Positions 7,518 to 15,256 are shown, counted from the stretch's first letter. The stretch is DNA of 64,000 bases from Novipirellula aureliae (GCF_007860185.1 NZ_SJPY01000010.1:1-64000); one strand, 5' to 3'. Notes: generated by a model from the letters alone, not told the origin. A program made the numbers and translations.

Positions 7518-8258
7518 CATTGCGTTCCTCGTCAAAATCGCTGAGGCAAGACTTGTCGCTTGCGCTTCAGGATGCCCCTTGGACATTTGTTTGATGATTC
7601 TCATCGCATCGGGCGTCCCGAAATGCTCAAGAAGGCAAATCGCCCGAACGATCCGAGTCCATTCGGCTTTCGGTTCTCCTTTACCGCCGAGAAGGCCAAT
7701 CTCGCGCTCGCCCCAATAGTTTGCACCGCAGGTGTCAGGATTGTTGCTGCAACAGATATTGAAGTTTCCATCACCAATGGGGTTTAATCGAATGTACTTC
7801 CAGTCGGCGGTATTGTTAATTCCGCAACCTATCAAAATCGCAGCCAGCCGATTGCGGCCAGGCGAATGTTTCATTGTGTCAAGTTCGAATAGTTCGTCGA
7901 TTCTCAGAGCGAGCCTTGGGTCGAAGTATTGGAGTTCTTGATAAGCGGACCGCCAAACGACGTCTTGGGATGACTGCAGGTCTTCAAGTAGCTTGTGCAG
8001 CCGATCACCGGTCAGAGTAAGCGGCTTCAGTCGTTCCGCGAGAAACGCGATTGTATCGGCTGGCGTTTCGGCAAGCTTTAGTATTGCGCGCGTCGATTCG
8101 GGCTCACGCCCGAGAAGTGAATTCCAAGCGGCTTCAGTCGACCTTTTCGTGTTCTCTGGTGTACTCGACTCGTCCGCAGAAACCCGCAATCCGCCCAAGG
8201 AAAGAACGGCAACAAGTGCGGTGAGCACTAACGTAACTGTAACATTGGCTGGCTTCAT
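7443..8258 (-). CDS. cassette 10: secreted hypothetical protein
   Basis: 271-residue protein from ATG 8258. A clear signal peptide (hydrophobic core at residues 7-24, cleavage probably after V-S-A) predicts export. The middle part is helical with leucine-rich repeats of the sort seen in alpha-solenoids, and a C-C-S-N-N-P-D-T-C-G segment could form disulfides. The reading frame runs through most of attC 10, so the last 25 or so residues are encoded by the recombination site. Family unknown. Confidence 0.78.
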   Translation of the reverse strand: MKPANVTVTLVLTALVAVLSLGGLRVSADESSTPENTKRSTEAAWNSLLGREPESTRAILKLAETPADTIAFLAERLKPLTLTGDRLHKLLEDLQSSQDVVWRSAYQELQYFDPRLALRIDELFELDTMKHSPGRNRLAAILIGCGINNTADWKYIRLNPIGDGNFNICCSNNPDTCGANYWGEREIGLLGGKGEPKAEWTRIVRAICLLEHFGTPDAMRIIKQMSKGHPEAQATSLASAILTRNAMAEPSIAPESATTPNGIPKSIGPTR

Positions 8259-8294
8259 TGATGTTTCGAACCTAACCTAAAGGAGTAAAGATTG

Positions 8295-8385
8295 GCAGAA
8301 CGGCCGGGATCACCGGGGACGAGCGGAAAGGCAACCACTGCCAAAACGCGTTTTCGAGTCCTCCGTGTGCATCCCATGGTTCTGG
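8295..8385 (-). repeat. attC site 11
   Basis: attC-type site with cores GCAGAAC and GTTCTGG. The right core matches the left core (CCAGAAC) of attC 12. Confidence 0.87.
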
Positions 8386-8388
8386 CTT

Positions 8389-8823
8389 TTATGGTAGCGT
8401 CAACGTTGTGCTTCGTGGTCCACGACCGGCTGGAATCGCAAGTGTCTTGCGTGCGAACTCGTCCTCCTCTGAATCCACGTAGCGGTATTGCACGACGAGG
8501 AAGTTGGGTTGGTGGTATGTGTCGTAGAGTCCGTATCCGCCAGAATCACCGGAACACGTGATGATCACGGAATGCTTGTCCGGGGTCGATGTAGTCGGAG
8601 GTTTAAATCCGGCGAGATATCCAGATCGATCGTTAGATAGCCAATCTGCCTCCTCGCCGTTGCGACATTCGACGTAGGTGATTGTAGACATGTCGATCTC
8701 GGACGCGATGTTGAGGTCGACAGTCAACGTAAAATGTCCGATCCATTTCGCGACAGAAAGAAATGGCGCACCGGCAATAGCAATCACCAAGAGTGCGGCG
8801 GCGATGCAGATGTTGCGAAACAC
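8389..8823 (-). CDS. cassette 11: membrane-anchored hypothetical protein
   Basis: 144-residue protein from ATG 8823. An N-terminal hydrophobic segment (residues 5-24) is a signal peptide or anchor. The remaining about 115 residues are soluble and beta-rich, with one C-R-N-G-E-E and one T-C-S-G-D-S-G-G-Y-G motif. The G-D-S-G-G string resembles the serine-protease motif, but no His/Asp partners or chymotrypsin-like length are present, so this is probably coincidence. Function unknown. Confidence 0.73.
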   Translation of the reverse strand: MFRNICIAAALLVIAIAGAPFLSVAKWIGHFTLTVDLNIASEIDMSTITYVECRNGEEADWLSNDRSGYLAGFKPPTTSTPDKHSVIITCSGDSGGYGLYDTYHQPNFLVVQYRYVDSEEDEFARKTLAIPAGRGPRSTTLTLP

Positions 8824-8842
8824 AGGAGTCTGTACTCAGCAG

Positions 8843-8933
8843 CCAGAACGCCGACGATAACCGCGTCGGCCAGATTAACGCTGACCACAGAGTAAACGCT
8901 CGTGGCCGACTGCGGTTCATCGGGTGGTTCGCC
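8843..8933 (-). repeat. attC site 12 (type I)
   Basis: attC-type site with cores CCAGAAC and GTTCGCC; the interior is nearly identical to attC 4. Confidence 0.88.
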
Positions 8934-8939
8934 AATCGT

Positions 8940-9251
8940 CTAAATTGGCAGGTCCGCTCGCTCGTTCCGGTCGGAAGTTGATGGCGGCTGGGACACGCCG
9001 ATTCGTGAATTGTACCAAGCAACCGAAATGACGATGACCAGTCCGATTGCGAGTCCTCCTGCTAGACCTTGGGTTACGCCAAGTCCTAAACCGGCTTGGG
9101 CTGGGTCAATCGACACAGCAGGTGGTATTCGAAAAACGGTTCGGTAATAGTCTGGAGCGACGGAACCAAGGAAGTATCCAGCTCCAGCTCCGAACATAGC
9201 GAAGGCAATGCCGCTAGCGATCGTAATTGCAAATCCGCGTAGAACGGTCAT
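8940..9251 (-). CDS. cassette 12: two-helix glycine-rich membrane protein
   Basis: 103-residue protein from ATG 9251 with two hydrophobic, glycine-rich segments (about residues 5-30 and 57-78) and a charged C-terminal tail, R-N-E-R-A-D-L-P-I. It has a small hairpin membrane topology. No known family. The stop lies only seven bases from attC 12. Confidence 0.73.
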   Translation of the reverse strand: MTVLRGFAITIASGIAFAMFGAGAGYFLGSVAPDYYRTVFRIPPAVSIDPAQAGLGLGVTQGLAGGLAIGLVIVISVAWYNSRIGVSQPPSTSDRNERADLPI

Positions 9252-9267
9252 CTTTCGATTTTCTTTC

Positions 9268-9356
9268 GGCGAACGGCAGTCGTAACCGGGCGATCGCTAA
9301 GGACTTTCCATTTGTAAACGCGCTACCGGTCGCTCCGGTTCACGACTTGGTTACCC
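9268..9356 (-). repeat. attC site 13
   Basis: attC-type site with cores GGCGAAC and GTTACCC; the right core matches the left core GGGTAAC of attC 14. Confidence 0.87.
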
Positions 9357-9369
9357 GCCACGATGCCGT

Positions 9370-9735
9370 TCAGTTGGATTGGCTCTCGTCTTGTTCGCAT
9401 GCCCTCAATCGCGATTCAAGTACCTCAATACGTTTTTTGAGTTTTTGGTTTTGGCGGGAGAGCTCATTGAAAGCGTTTACGATTTTTTTGATCTGTAGCT
9501 GTGGGTCACGTTTCGTCGGTGTTGAGCGAAATCTAGAAAGGTCCCGCGACGTGCCTTCGAGCAAGATGCGAGAGTCGGCAGGGATCACGTTTGGAGAAGA
9601 CTCCCCAAGTGCATCGGACATCTGGTCGCGCTGCATCTGCAATAGGCGATTGCCCATTTGCGGAGGCGTCGCACCCACAGAGCAACAACAGCCAAGCACA
9701 ACAAAGAATCCGAATAGCAGAATGTGTTTGTGCAT
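9370..9735 (-). CDS. cassette 13: coiled-coil lipoprotein
   Basis: 121-residue protein from ATG 9735. A short signal sequence ends in V-V-L-G-C-C, a lipobox-like stretch that would place a lipid-modified cysteine at residue 16. The C-terminal third (about residues 80-115) is a charged heptad-like helix, N-Q-K-L-K-K-R-I-E-V-L-E, predicting a coiled coil. A periplasmic lipoprotein is likely. Family unknown. Confidence 0.74.
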   Translation of the reverse strand: MHKHILLFGFFVVLGCCCSVGATPPQMGNRLLQMQRDQMSDALGESSPNVIPADSRILLEGTSRDLSRFRSTPTKRDPQLQIKKIVNAFNELSRQNQKLKKRIEVLESRLRACEQDESQSN

Positions 9736-9787
9736 GCTCGAAGCCTTGAATATTCAGTATAGAATGAGGGTAAGAGTCGGTTCAGTC

Positions 9788-9877
9788 GGGTAACGTTACC
9801 CGTCACCGCGGACGGACGGTTGAGTTTCTATCTACGTAAACGCGCTAGCCGTCCTGCAGTGCACGGGATGGTTCGTC
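9788..9877 (-). repeat. attC site 14
   Basis: attC-type site with cores GGGTAAC and GTTCGTC; the right core matches GACGAAC of attC 15. It is overlapped by the last ten or so codons of cassette 14. Confidence 0.87.
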
Positions 9878-10351
9878 GGCTGTCTGAAGTGTCTCCCGAT
9901 GAACGCGATATGCGGAAGGAACAGAAGATACGAAGTATAAAACGATTGGAACCGATGCAGCGAGCCAGAGCAAATGATCGATAGCAATCCATCCAGCGAG
10001 TGCAGATCCGCCGGATCTCCCTAGGGTGAGGAACCAGACAAACATCGACAATAAGACAAGTGGCAACAGAGCAACTGGCAGTAAAATGCGTCCGACACGT
10101 GCTTTGTGTCGTTCAACGCGGATCGCAAACAACCAAGCAACTGTCAGATAAAGAGGTGGTGCGACCGCGAGAATCCAATAAGTAAGATGCCATCCTCTGA
10201 CAGAACTCGTGAACCCCTCCATGACACGGGTGAAAATGATCGCAGCAGGAAGGAGACCGAAGCATATCAGAGCTTTAAATCTCGCAGTTGTAGCTGGCGA
10301 CCCGTTTGCGAGCGTTTCATCGAGCCTAGGAGAACGGTATGGATTGTTCAC
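9845..10351 (-). CDS. cassette 14: multi-pass membrane protein with NNPYRSP start
   Basis: 168-residue membrane protein from ATG 10351, beginning M-N-N-P-Y-R-S-P. It has four hydrophobic segments at about residues 27-46, 55-78, 90-110 and 120-145. The frame ends inside attC 14, so the tail D-E-P-S-R-A-L-Q-D-G is encoded by the recombination site. Function unknown. Confidence 0.77.
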   Translation of the reverse strand: MNNPYRSPRLDETLANGSPATTARFKALICFGLLPAAIIFTRVMEGFTSSVRGWHLTYWILAVAPPLYLTVAWLFAIRVERHKARVGRILLPVALLPLVLLSMFVWFLTLGRSGGSALAGWIAIDHLLWLAASVPIVLYFVSSVPSAYRVHRETLQTADEPSRALQDG

Positions 10352-10374
10352 AACATCTTTATCCGACGAACGTT

Positions 10375-10456
10375 ACGGTTCACGTCGCACGGGGGAACGA
10401 TGTTGTGATGGCCTATTCTCTATCCACCCGTGCTGTCGTGCAACCGATGGTTCCCC
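10375..10456 (-). repeat. attC site 15
   Basis: attC-type site with cores GACGAAC and GTTCCCC; the arms cacgtcgcacggg and cccgtgctgtcgtg are complementary. Confidence 0.87.
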
Positions 10457-10471
10457 GCAGTGCTGTACGGG

Positions 10472-10840
10472 TCATTGATTGTAATACGCGGAGATCGCGA
10501 CAAGTAGCGGAAGCACGCCACCACACATCACAGCACCAAGTTGCATGCCACGGCGTCCGCCAAAGAGTGCAGCCCAAGCAAACGCAAGCAAGCCAAACCC
10601 AGCGGTCCAGAATGCGACAAATGCAGCAGCCTGAGAGAATTGTTGTGCTCGTGTAGCCGGCCAGTTCTCAGAACTAAGGGTGGCGAAAGAATAGGTAACG
10701 GCGAGCCCGCATCCGATTGGAATGATGGCAAGCACGATCAACGCAATGGCAAGCAGTCGAGCACGGTATGCGCGTTGGTCTTGTGAGGGGACGACCGTCC
10801 CGTCAGTTGGTCGGTAGGGGTTCAAATTGTCGATCGACAC
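10472..10840 (-). CDS. cassette 15: three-helix membrane protein with NPYRP motif
   Basis: 122-residue protein from ATG 10840. N-P-Y-R-P-T-D is at residues 7-13, followed by three hydrophobic segments at about 31-52, 68-90 and 98-118. This is the same architecture as cassettes 1, 14, 16 and 19: a short motif-bearing N terminus, then membrane helices. Function unknown. Confidence 0.76.
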   Translation of the reverse strand: MSIDNLNPYRPTDGTVVPSQDQRAYRARLLAIALIVLAIIPIGCGLAVTYSFATLSSENWPATRAQQFSQAAAFVAFWTAGFGLLAFAWAALFGGRRGMQLGAVMCGGVLPLLVAISAYYNQ

Positions 10841-10850
10841 GAACTCAGTC

Positions 10851-10942
10851 GGGGAACGCCAGCGATAACCGCGTCGGCCAGAGCAAACGCTTAGATGACC
10901 GCAAACCGTCGTGGCCGACTGCGGTTCATCGGATTGTTATCG
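10851..10942 (-). repeat. attC site 16 (type I)
   Basis: attC-type site with cores GGGGAAC and GTTATCG; the interior is identical to attC 19, as both belong to copies of the same cassette. Confidence 0.88.
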
Positions 10943-11334
10943 CGTTCTTTACGCGCGCCGCGATCCGCGGAACAGCGTTCGTTAGGGAAACCGTGACCAT
11001 GCCGTCCATTGTACGATAGAGAGCACGATCACGATTGGAATGTTAAGCAATAGCCAGCCGCGCCGACGTGGCCAGAAAAGCAATAGCCCAGCCGCGACGA
11101 GGGAAAGCGTGGTAGTGACCAATTTCATGGGAAGAAACGCGCCGGCGGGAGGCGGCCGCAATCGCACTCCCGGAATTGCCGGTAGAAGCAAGATGAGAAA
11201 CAACACCCAGCCTGCGGCGACCCACATCGGCCACGACGAACGACGAGTATGTTCTTCCTGCGTTGGACTGCTCGGAGTTCGTGTCGGTTCGTATGGATTT
11301 ACGGCAATTGGTGCAAGTAATTCGAATGCGATAA
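10857..11334. repeat. duplicated gene cassette, copy A
   Basis: This segment is identical, as far as I can compare by eye, to 12698-13175 (offset 1841). Identity stops at the predicted integrase cut points in the two cassette cores, plus a few bases shared by the neighbouring attC sites. The duplication is therefore one whole cassette rather than a random segment. Confidence 0.88.
10982..11308 (-). CDS. cassette 16: membrane protein with NPYEP motif (copy A)
   Basis: Protein of about 108 residues with V-N-P-Y-E-P-T near its start and two or three hydrophobic segments separated by a proline-rich loop (L-R-P-P-P-A-G). No ATG, GTG or TTG lies in frame between the cassette boundary and the motif. 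The nearest candidate is an ATT at 11306-11308, and the longer frame starts at a GTG that belongs to the neighbouring attC. The true start is therefore uncertain. An identical copy lies in cassette 19. Function unknown. Confidence 0.6.
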   Translation of the reverse strand: MAVNPYEPTRTPSSPTQEEHTRRSSWPMWVAAGWVLFLILLLPAIPGVRLRPPPAGAFLPMKLVTTTLSLVAAGLLLFWPRRRGWLLLNIPIVIVLSIVQWTAWSRFP

Positions 11335-11420
11335 CGCCGACGATCACGTGGCGGCGACGAGAAATGTTCTAATCTCAAAAAACGTGACCTCGCCGCTCAC
11401 GTGCATCGGGTTGGTTCTGG
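11329..11420 (-). repeat. attC site 17
   Basis: attC-type site with cores CGATAAC and GTTCTGG; the arms cacgtggcggcgacg and cgccgctcacgtg are complementary. Confidence 0.87.
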
Positions 11421-11882
11421 CTCGTCTGCGTCGTCGTGCTCGTGCTCGTGCTCGTGCTCAGCGAAGCGGTGCTCGTAATCGTAATCGATGTCAGCATGGT
11501 ACTCCACGCCGGACTCCGCGACACCATCGAATTTCATCGCCATTCGGGTCAGCATCGCGACGATCCGATAGAGCATCCCTTTCATCGCGACATCGTCTTG
11601 AACTTTGATTCCGTTGGTCCTCAGCAGCACGTCTTGGATGGCGGCACACTCCAAGGCGGACCCGCGTGCGATGTCGAGAAACCGGGCACGATCCTTCAGG
11701 CTTCGTTTGCCGTTGCCCTCAGCGATGTTTAGCGGAATCGATTGGGCGGCACGCAGCCATTGGTCGCGAGCGTGACGATACAAACCGCTCAGCGATTGTG
11801 ATGTCTCGAAAGACCGAGCAACGTAGTCGATCGAGAGTCGGTAAACGTCGAGTCGTTCGTGGTCAAATGTTTGCGAGGACAT
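11397..11882 (-). CDS. cassette 17: four-helix bundle protein
   Basis: 161-residue protein from ATG 11882 that matches the four-helix bundle (TIGR02436, S23-type) family, small helical proteins often found in 23S rRNA intervening sequences and common in planctomycetes. Typical motifs are L-D-V-Y-R-L-S-I at residues 11-18 and I-P-L-N-I-A-E-G-N-G near 50. The family normally ends at about 120 residues. Here a repeat-encoded tail follows, E-H-E-H-E-H-E-H-D-D, from a run of gtgctc units, and it ends inside attC 17. Function of the family is not established. Confidence 0.85.
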   Translation of the reverse strand: MSSQTFDHERLDVYRLSIDYVARSFETSQSLSGLYRHARDQWLRAAQSIPLNIAEGNGKRSLKDRARFLDIARGSALECAAIQDVLLRTNGIKVQDDVAMKGMLYRIVAMLTRMAMKFDGVAESGVEYHADIDYDYEHRFAEHEHEHEHDDADEPEPTRCT

Positions 11883-11954
11883 AAGGGCTGGTTTCGATCA
11901 CGAGTACGAGCACCGTCGCTGGCGCGACTGAGCACGAGCACGAGTTTTTGGATG

Positions 11955-12044
<90 letters not shown>

Positions 12045-12045
12045 A

Positions 12046-12666
12046 TCATTTCGCGGCACGCTTGCGAGCGTAGGCAAGACGTGCCGTCTGCAATAGTGTT
12101 CGATTGTCACCCAGACCATCGAGGAGTTCAACGGCGTGTTGCCAATCATTCCGCTTGAAAGCCAATTCAGCCGATCGGGATTTTTCCTCATATTCGTGTT
12201 GTTGGATTCTGGATTTCCTGAGTTGCTGAACGGAATCCCAGAGTGATTCATCATTTGCAAAGAACCGCCCACCATGGTTCCGCAGGACGCTGGCGAGCGA
12301 CTCGTATTGTTCCGACATCTTCTGAACGTCACCAAACGCGTTGTAGACACCAGACGTGAATTCCAGTCGTTGTTCGGGTGCTTCGATCGCAAGGAGTTCG
12401 AATGCGTTTATCGTATTGTGGTATTCCGGAGGCCAACCGCGTCCGAATTCAAGGTCTTGTTCTAATCGGACTGGCGCTGTCGCAAGACAGACGAATAGCT
12501 CTGGAGAACGCGACGACTTCTTGCGGTACGTCACCTTGTAGAACGAGAGATTGCTGCTCAGTTGGGGCGGCGCTATGGTCTCTGTGAGTGTGAAGCCGCG
12601 ATCGTCTTCGAGGAACGACAGGGCGTTGCGGGCAGCAAGCATGAATGCGTCGGCAGTGTTGGTCAT
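12046..12666 (-). CDS. cassette 18: soluble hypothetical protein
   Basis: 206-residue protein from ATG 12666. No signal peptide. The N-terminal half resembles a small alpha/beta domain. The C-terminal third (about residues 140-206) is helical and ends in a TPR-like unit ([17 protein letters not shown]). I do not recognise a family. The stop codon is immediately next to attC 18. Confidence 0.77.
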   Translation of the reverse strand: MTNTADAFMLAARNALSFLEDDRGFTLTETIAPPQLSSNLSFYKVTYRKKSSRSPELFVCLATAPVRLEQDLEFGRGWPPEYHNTINAFELLAIEAPEQRLEFTSGVYNAFGDVQKMSEQYESLASVLRNHGGRFFANDESLWDSVQQLRKSRIQQHEYEEKSRSAELAFKRNDWQHAVELLDGLGDNRTLLQTARLAYARKRAAK

Positions 12667-12691
12667 CTTTTCACGTAACGACTGCCTTGAT

Positions 12692-12783
12692 GGCGAACGC
12701 CAGCGATAACCGCGTCGGCCAGAGCAAACGCTTAGATGACCGCAAACCGTCGTGGCCGACTGCGGTTCATCGGATTGTTATCG
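12692..12783 (-). repeat. attC site 19 (type I)
   Basis: attC-type site with cores GGCGAAC and GTTATCG; a copy of attC 16 except for the left core, which is contributed by the neighbouring cassette. Confidence 0.88.
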
Positions 12784-13175
12784 CGTTCTTTACGCGCGCC
12801 GCGATCCGCGGAACAGCGTTCGTTAGGGAAACCGTGACCATGCCGTCCATTGTACGATAGAGAGCACGATCACGATTGGAATGTTAAGCAATAGCCAGCC
12901 GCGCCGACGTGGCCAGAAAAGCAATAGCCCAGCCGCGACGAGGGAAAGCGTGGTAGTGACCAATTTCATGGGAAGAAACGCGCCGGCGGGAGGCGGCCGC
13001 AATCGCACTCCCGGAATTGCCGGTAGAAGCAAGATGAGAAACAACACCCAGCCTGCGGCGACCCACATCGGCCACGACGAACGACGAGTATGTTCTTCCT
13101 GCGTTGGACTGCTCGGAGTTCGTGTCGGTTCGTATGGATTTACGGCAATTGGTGCAAGTAATTCGAATGCGATAA
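12698..13175. repeat. duplicated gene cassette, copy B
   Basis: Second copy of the cassette at 10857-11334, in the same orientation and separated from it by cassettes 17 and 18. Confidence 0.88.
12823..13149 (-). CDS. cassette 19: membrane protein with NPYEP motif (copy B)
   Basis: Identical to the gene in cassette 16 within the cassette. The upstream context differs: here the long frame begins at a TTG in attC 20. Because the two copies share no common start codon outside the cassette, the start should lie inside it, where only non-standard codons (ATT at 13147-13149) precede N-P-Y-E-P. Confidence 0.6.
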   Translation of the reverse strand: MAVNPYEPTRTPSSPTQEEHTRRSSWPMWVAAGWVLFLILLLPAIPGVRLRPPPAGAFLPMKLVTTTLSLVAAGLLLFWPRRRGWLLLNIPIVIVLSIVQWTAWSRFP

Positions 13176-13259
13176 CGCCGACGATAACCGCGTCGGCCCG
13201 TTTGAGCTTACCACAGAGCAAACGCTCGTGGCCGACTGCGGTTCATCGGATGGTTATCC
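13170..13259 (-). repeat. attC site 20 (type I)
   Basis: attC-type site of the first cassette, with cores CGATAAC and GTTATCC. The right core equals the core at the attI-like site, as required for the first cassette. Confidence 0.88.
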
Positions 13260-13715
13260 GCCGTCTTGGGTATTCGTAAAACGGTCAAGAGCGACCTCAG
13301 AGACAAGCCAAACTAGAGTAGCGTAAATCGCGACGTAGACCGCACCGACAAGGAGCCATATCTGCGCGGAAAGTAGCCCGTAGCGTAGCGGTCGTTCAAC
13401 GCCAAGAGTATTCCGCTCGAAGAAGTCGTGGGGAGTGCGAATCCAGTGCAGTGAATAGGTCACGCCGCCGACAAAACCCCATGCAATCGTAATCGCGTAA
13501 AGAATCGCACATGCAGCAAGTAGTGAAAGTTGAAACCGCCTATGCAGCAAGGCGACGATGATAGCTGGCATGAGTATTGCGACCCAGCCTAACCAGGTTG
13601 GCGAACCGTCGACCTGTGCTTTCCACATTGCTAAGCATACCGAGGCCAGAAGCACGCCGAACATTGCGTCGCGTATCCCAATCGGTTGTACTTCGCGATT
13701 TTGCAAGCGACACAA
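13254..13715 (-). CDS. cassette 20 (first after attI): multi-pass membrane protein
   Basis: 153-residue protein from ATG 13715 with four hydrophobic segments (about residues 17-31, 42-58, 63-88 and 113-140). Its stop codon lies inside the core of attC 20. Being next to attI, it is the most recently inserted or best transcribed cassette in a standard integron. Family unknown. Confidence 0.77.
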   Translation of the reverse strand: MCRLQNREVQPIGIRDAMFGVLLASVCLAMWKAQVDGSPTWLGWVAILMPAIIVALLHRRFQLSLLAACAILYAITIAWGFVGGVTYSLHWIRTPHDFFERNTLGVERPLRYGLLSAQIWLLVGAVYVAIYATLVWLVSEVALDRFTNTQDGG

Positions 13716-13723
13716 TCTCAGTC

Positions 13724-13743
13724 GGATAACTACTAAGTTATCC
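13724..13743 (-). other. attI: attI-like integron insertion site
   Basis: Perfect inverted pair GGATAAC, six bases, GTTATCC. It lies at the boundary between the first cassette and the integrase-remnant side. This is the layout of the simple site (two inverted integrase boxes) of attI. An overlapping inverted repeat, ATCCCTT/AAGGGAT at 13740-13760, extends it. Confidence 0.8.
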
Positions 13744-13779
13744 CTTGATAGTTAAGGGATATTGGGGAAATCGTACTCT

Positions 13780-13889
13780 TATCCCCCTGCTAGACAAGTT
13801 GTTTTACCAATATCCCCCTGTCAGTCAAGCTGTTTGAGTATTATCCCCCTGTCAGTCACGTCGTTTGGCTAATATCCCGTGACTGGATA
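13780..13889. repeat. 31-bp direct repeats between attI and integrase remnant
   Basis: TATCCCCC-type units start at 13780, 13811, 13842 and 13873 (the last partial), with exact 31-bp spacing, about three helical turns. Each carries a conserved first half (tatccccctgtcagtca) and a variable second half (…gtttg…). The position suggests accessory integrase-binding repeats of attI or operators for the intI and cassette promoters. Confidence 0.8.
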
Positions 13890-13950
13890 AAAAGGGGGGA
13901 ATCAGGTGTTCAGCCGGTGACTGTTTTCGCTTTTGAAGGAGTGTGTCGTC

Positions 13951-14256
13951 ATGAGTATCGCTCCGTTTGAACGCGAGGTTTTGGGGGACCGACTGGGGGA
14001 GAACGATCAGGTTTGGTTCCCACGCTGGCTGAGGCGGTATGCGATGGGCGTTCGCAACGGCATGGTGGACGACTTGCCTGTGAACAAGGATTTGGTTCTA
14101 AAGTTCTCGAGATCTTTGCTAGCCAACGGTGCTCCTGCCTGGCAGCGTTATCAGGCGGTGCGTGCTGTAGAATGCTATCGTAATTTGGTTTTGCATCGCA
14201 GCGAGCCGGATTTGTCGTCCATCGTGACTCTGGAGGATCGAACGTTAGAAAACTGA
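13951..14256 (+). pseudogene. intI: integron integrase, N-terminal remnant
   Basis: 101-residue frame with a good start: GAAGGAG at 13935-13941 and ATG 13951. The segments V-W-F-P-R-W-L-R-R-Y and S-L-L-A-N-G-A-P-A-W-Q-R-Y are typical of the N-terminal region of planctomycete-type integron integrases. It diverges from the cassettes and lies next to attI, the canonical place of intI. The frame stops after L-E-D-R-T-L-E-N. The core-binding and catalytic domains (R, H-x-x-R, Y) are absent from all frames downstream. An integrase in trans would be needed for further cassette movement. Confidence 0.72.
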
Positions 14257-14611
14257 AACGGAGTCCAGCGGTCCAAGTCTCGTTCACGCCTGCGCCCGGC
14301 ACCGTCCAGAATTGACCGTGACCAGCCCTGTCCATTACTTAGCTTTCCAAGCTGAATCAGCAGCGATCAAAAGTCGATTACCACGGGTAAAAATGGCAAC
14401 GTCCGCCTGCACTTCGTGCTCTTGGGTGACAACAGCAGCCTGTCAGCTCCGGCGAGTTAAGTGGAATCGTGTTCCCGATAAGTTCATGTTATGACGCGGG
14501 CGGTAGGAATGCAACTAAGAACAACCGCATAGGGTTGCGAAAGGGGAAAAAACGGATTCAATGTTTTTGCTCGAGGAAACCGTGGAGCTCACCGAACCGC
14601 AGCAACCGCTG
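14257..14611. other. non-coding stretch after integrase remnant
   Basis: No convincing gene. A near-palindromic gaccgtgaccag region lies around 14320, and no integrase-like frame continues here. It is probably debris left by the deletion that truncated the integrase. Confidence 0.5.
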
Positions 14612-14728
14612 CTAGTCGATCTTGTACATTCGTCTGCACTTACGACAGATCCTCGACTTAGGACCGCGACCGCCAATTGTTTCCTCCGTCGAGACAAGTT
14701 CGAATGGAAGCCAATCGATACCGGCGGC
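14612..14728 (-). pseudogene. C-terminal fragment of a CxxC protein
   Basis: Open frame without a start, reading into the end of the MITE-like element at 14729. It encodes about 38 residues with I-D-W-L-P-F-E-L-V and a terminal I-C-R-K-C-R-R-M-Y-K-I-D, a zinc-knuckle-like pair. It appears to be the tail of a gene cut by insertion of the element. The N-terminal part is not recognisable on the other side. Confidence 0.4.
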
Positions 14729-14991
14729 TAGCCCGGATGATTCATTAGCCGTTTTGCCGATAGCGGCCTGCTGATTAAATCGTTTAACGCTTAGCCGAAG
14801 GCGTCAGCTTTTCTATAAGCGGTCGCCTATGGCTTGGCGTTAAACAATCAGTCGAGTCAAACCGATTAAATCGACAGGCCGCTAACGCCAAAACGGCTAA
14901 TACGCAGACTGTTTTTCGAGCAATGAACGTAAACGCTTGAAGGCGTAGACGTTAGCAAAACAATTTGCAAGCCCATGAATCATCCGGGCTA
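14729..14991. mobile_element. MITE-like element, copy 1
   Basis: 263-bp non-coding element with perfect 17-bp terminal inverted repeats, TAGCCCGGATGATTCAT at 14729-14745 and its complement at 14975-14991. The interior has further palindromic parts (gcgttaaac, gattaaatcg). Copies lie at 25937-26321 in inverse orientation and, reduced to the ends, at 30763-30795. Confidence 0.85.
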
Positions 14992-15058
14992 AAGCGATGG
15001 GGGAGCCTGTCGCGGTTCCAGCGTTGGCCGTGCGCTATACTCTCACATTCAATGTTGG

Positions 15059-15256
15059 GCGAAAAATGCAGATCTGCTGTCGGTCGCAGCCGCAGTGGAC
15101 GTCGACCCGCCAAATAGCGTCTCATTGAGCTTTCATCAGAAGGCAGGATTCGTACAAATCGGGACGCGGACGCTAGACAGCGGTAAACTTGTTTCTGCGA
15201 ATCCTCCTATGAAGTCTTATCATCCTTGTGAAACTTCAATCGTTCCGAGCCGATGA
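15059..15256 (+). pseudogene. GNAT acetyltransferase C-terminal fragment
   Basis: Start-less open frame whose translation, including V-D-V-D-P-P-N-S-V-S-L-S-F-H and A-G-F-V-Q-I-G-T-R-T-L, is the end of a GNAT-type N-acetyltransferase (the V-N-x-x-P-P-N…F-H-x-x-x-G-F region). The N-terminal acetyl-CoA-binding part is missing upstream. It overlaps the 3' end of the opposite DUF421 gene by some 50 bases. Confidence 0.6.

Noticed and set aside
8389-8823. G-D-S-G-G motif of cassette 11 as a trypsin-like protease
   Set aside because: The protein is too short and lacks the His and Asp motifs.
13780-13889. 31-bp periodic repeats considered as a CRISPR array
   Set aside because: The conserved part is only about 17 bp and the variable part about 14 bp. 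There are four units and no cas genes, and the position next to attI explains them better.
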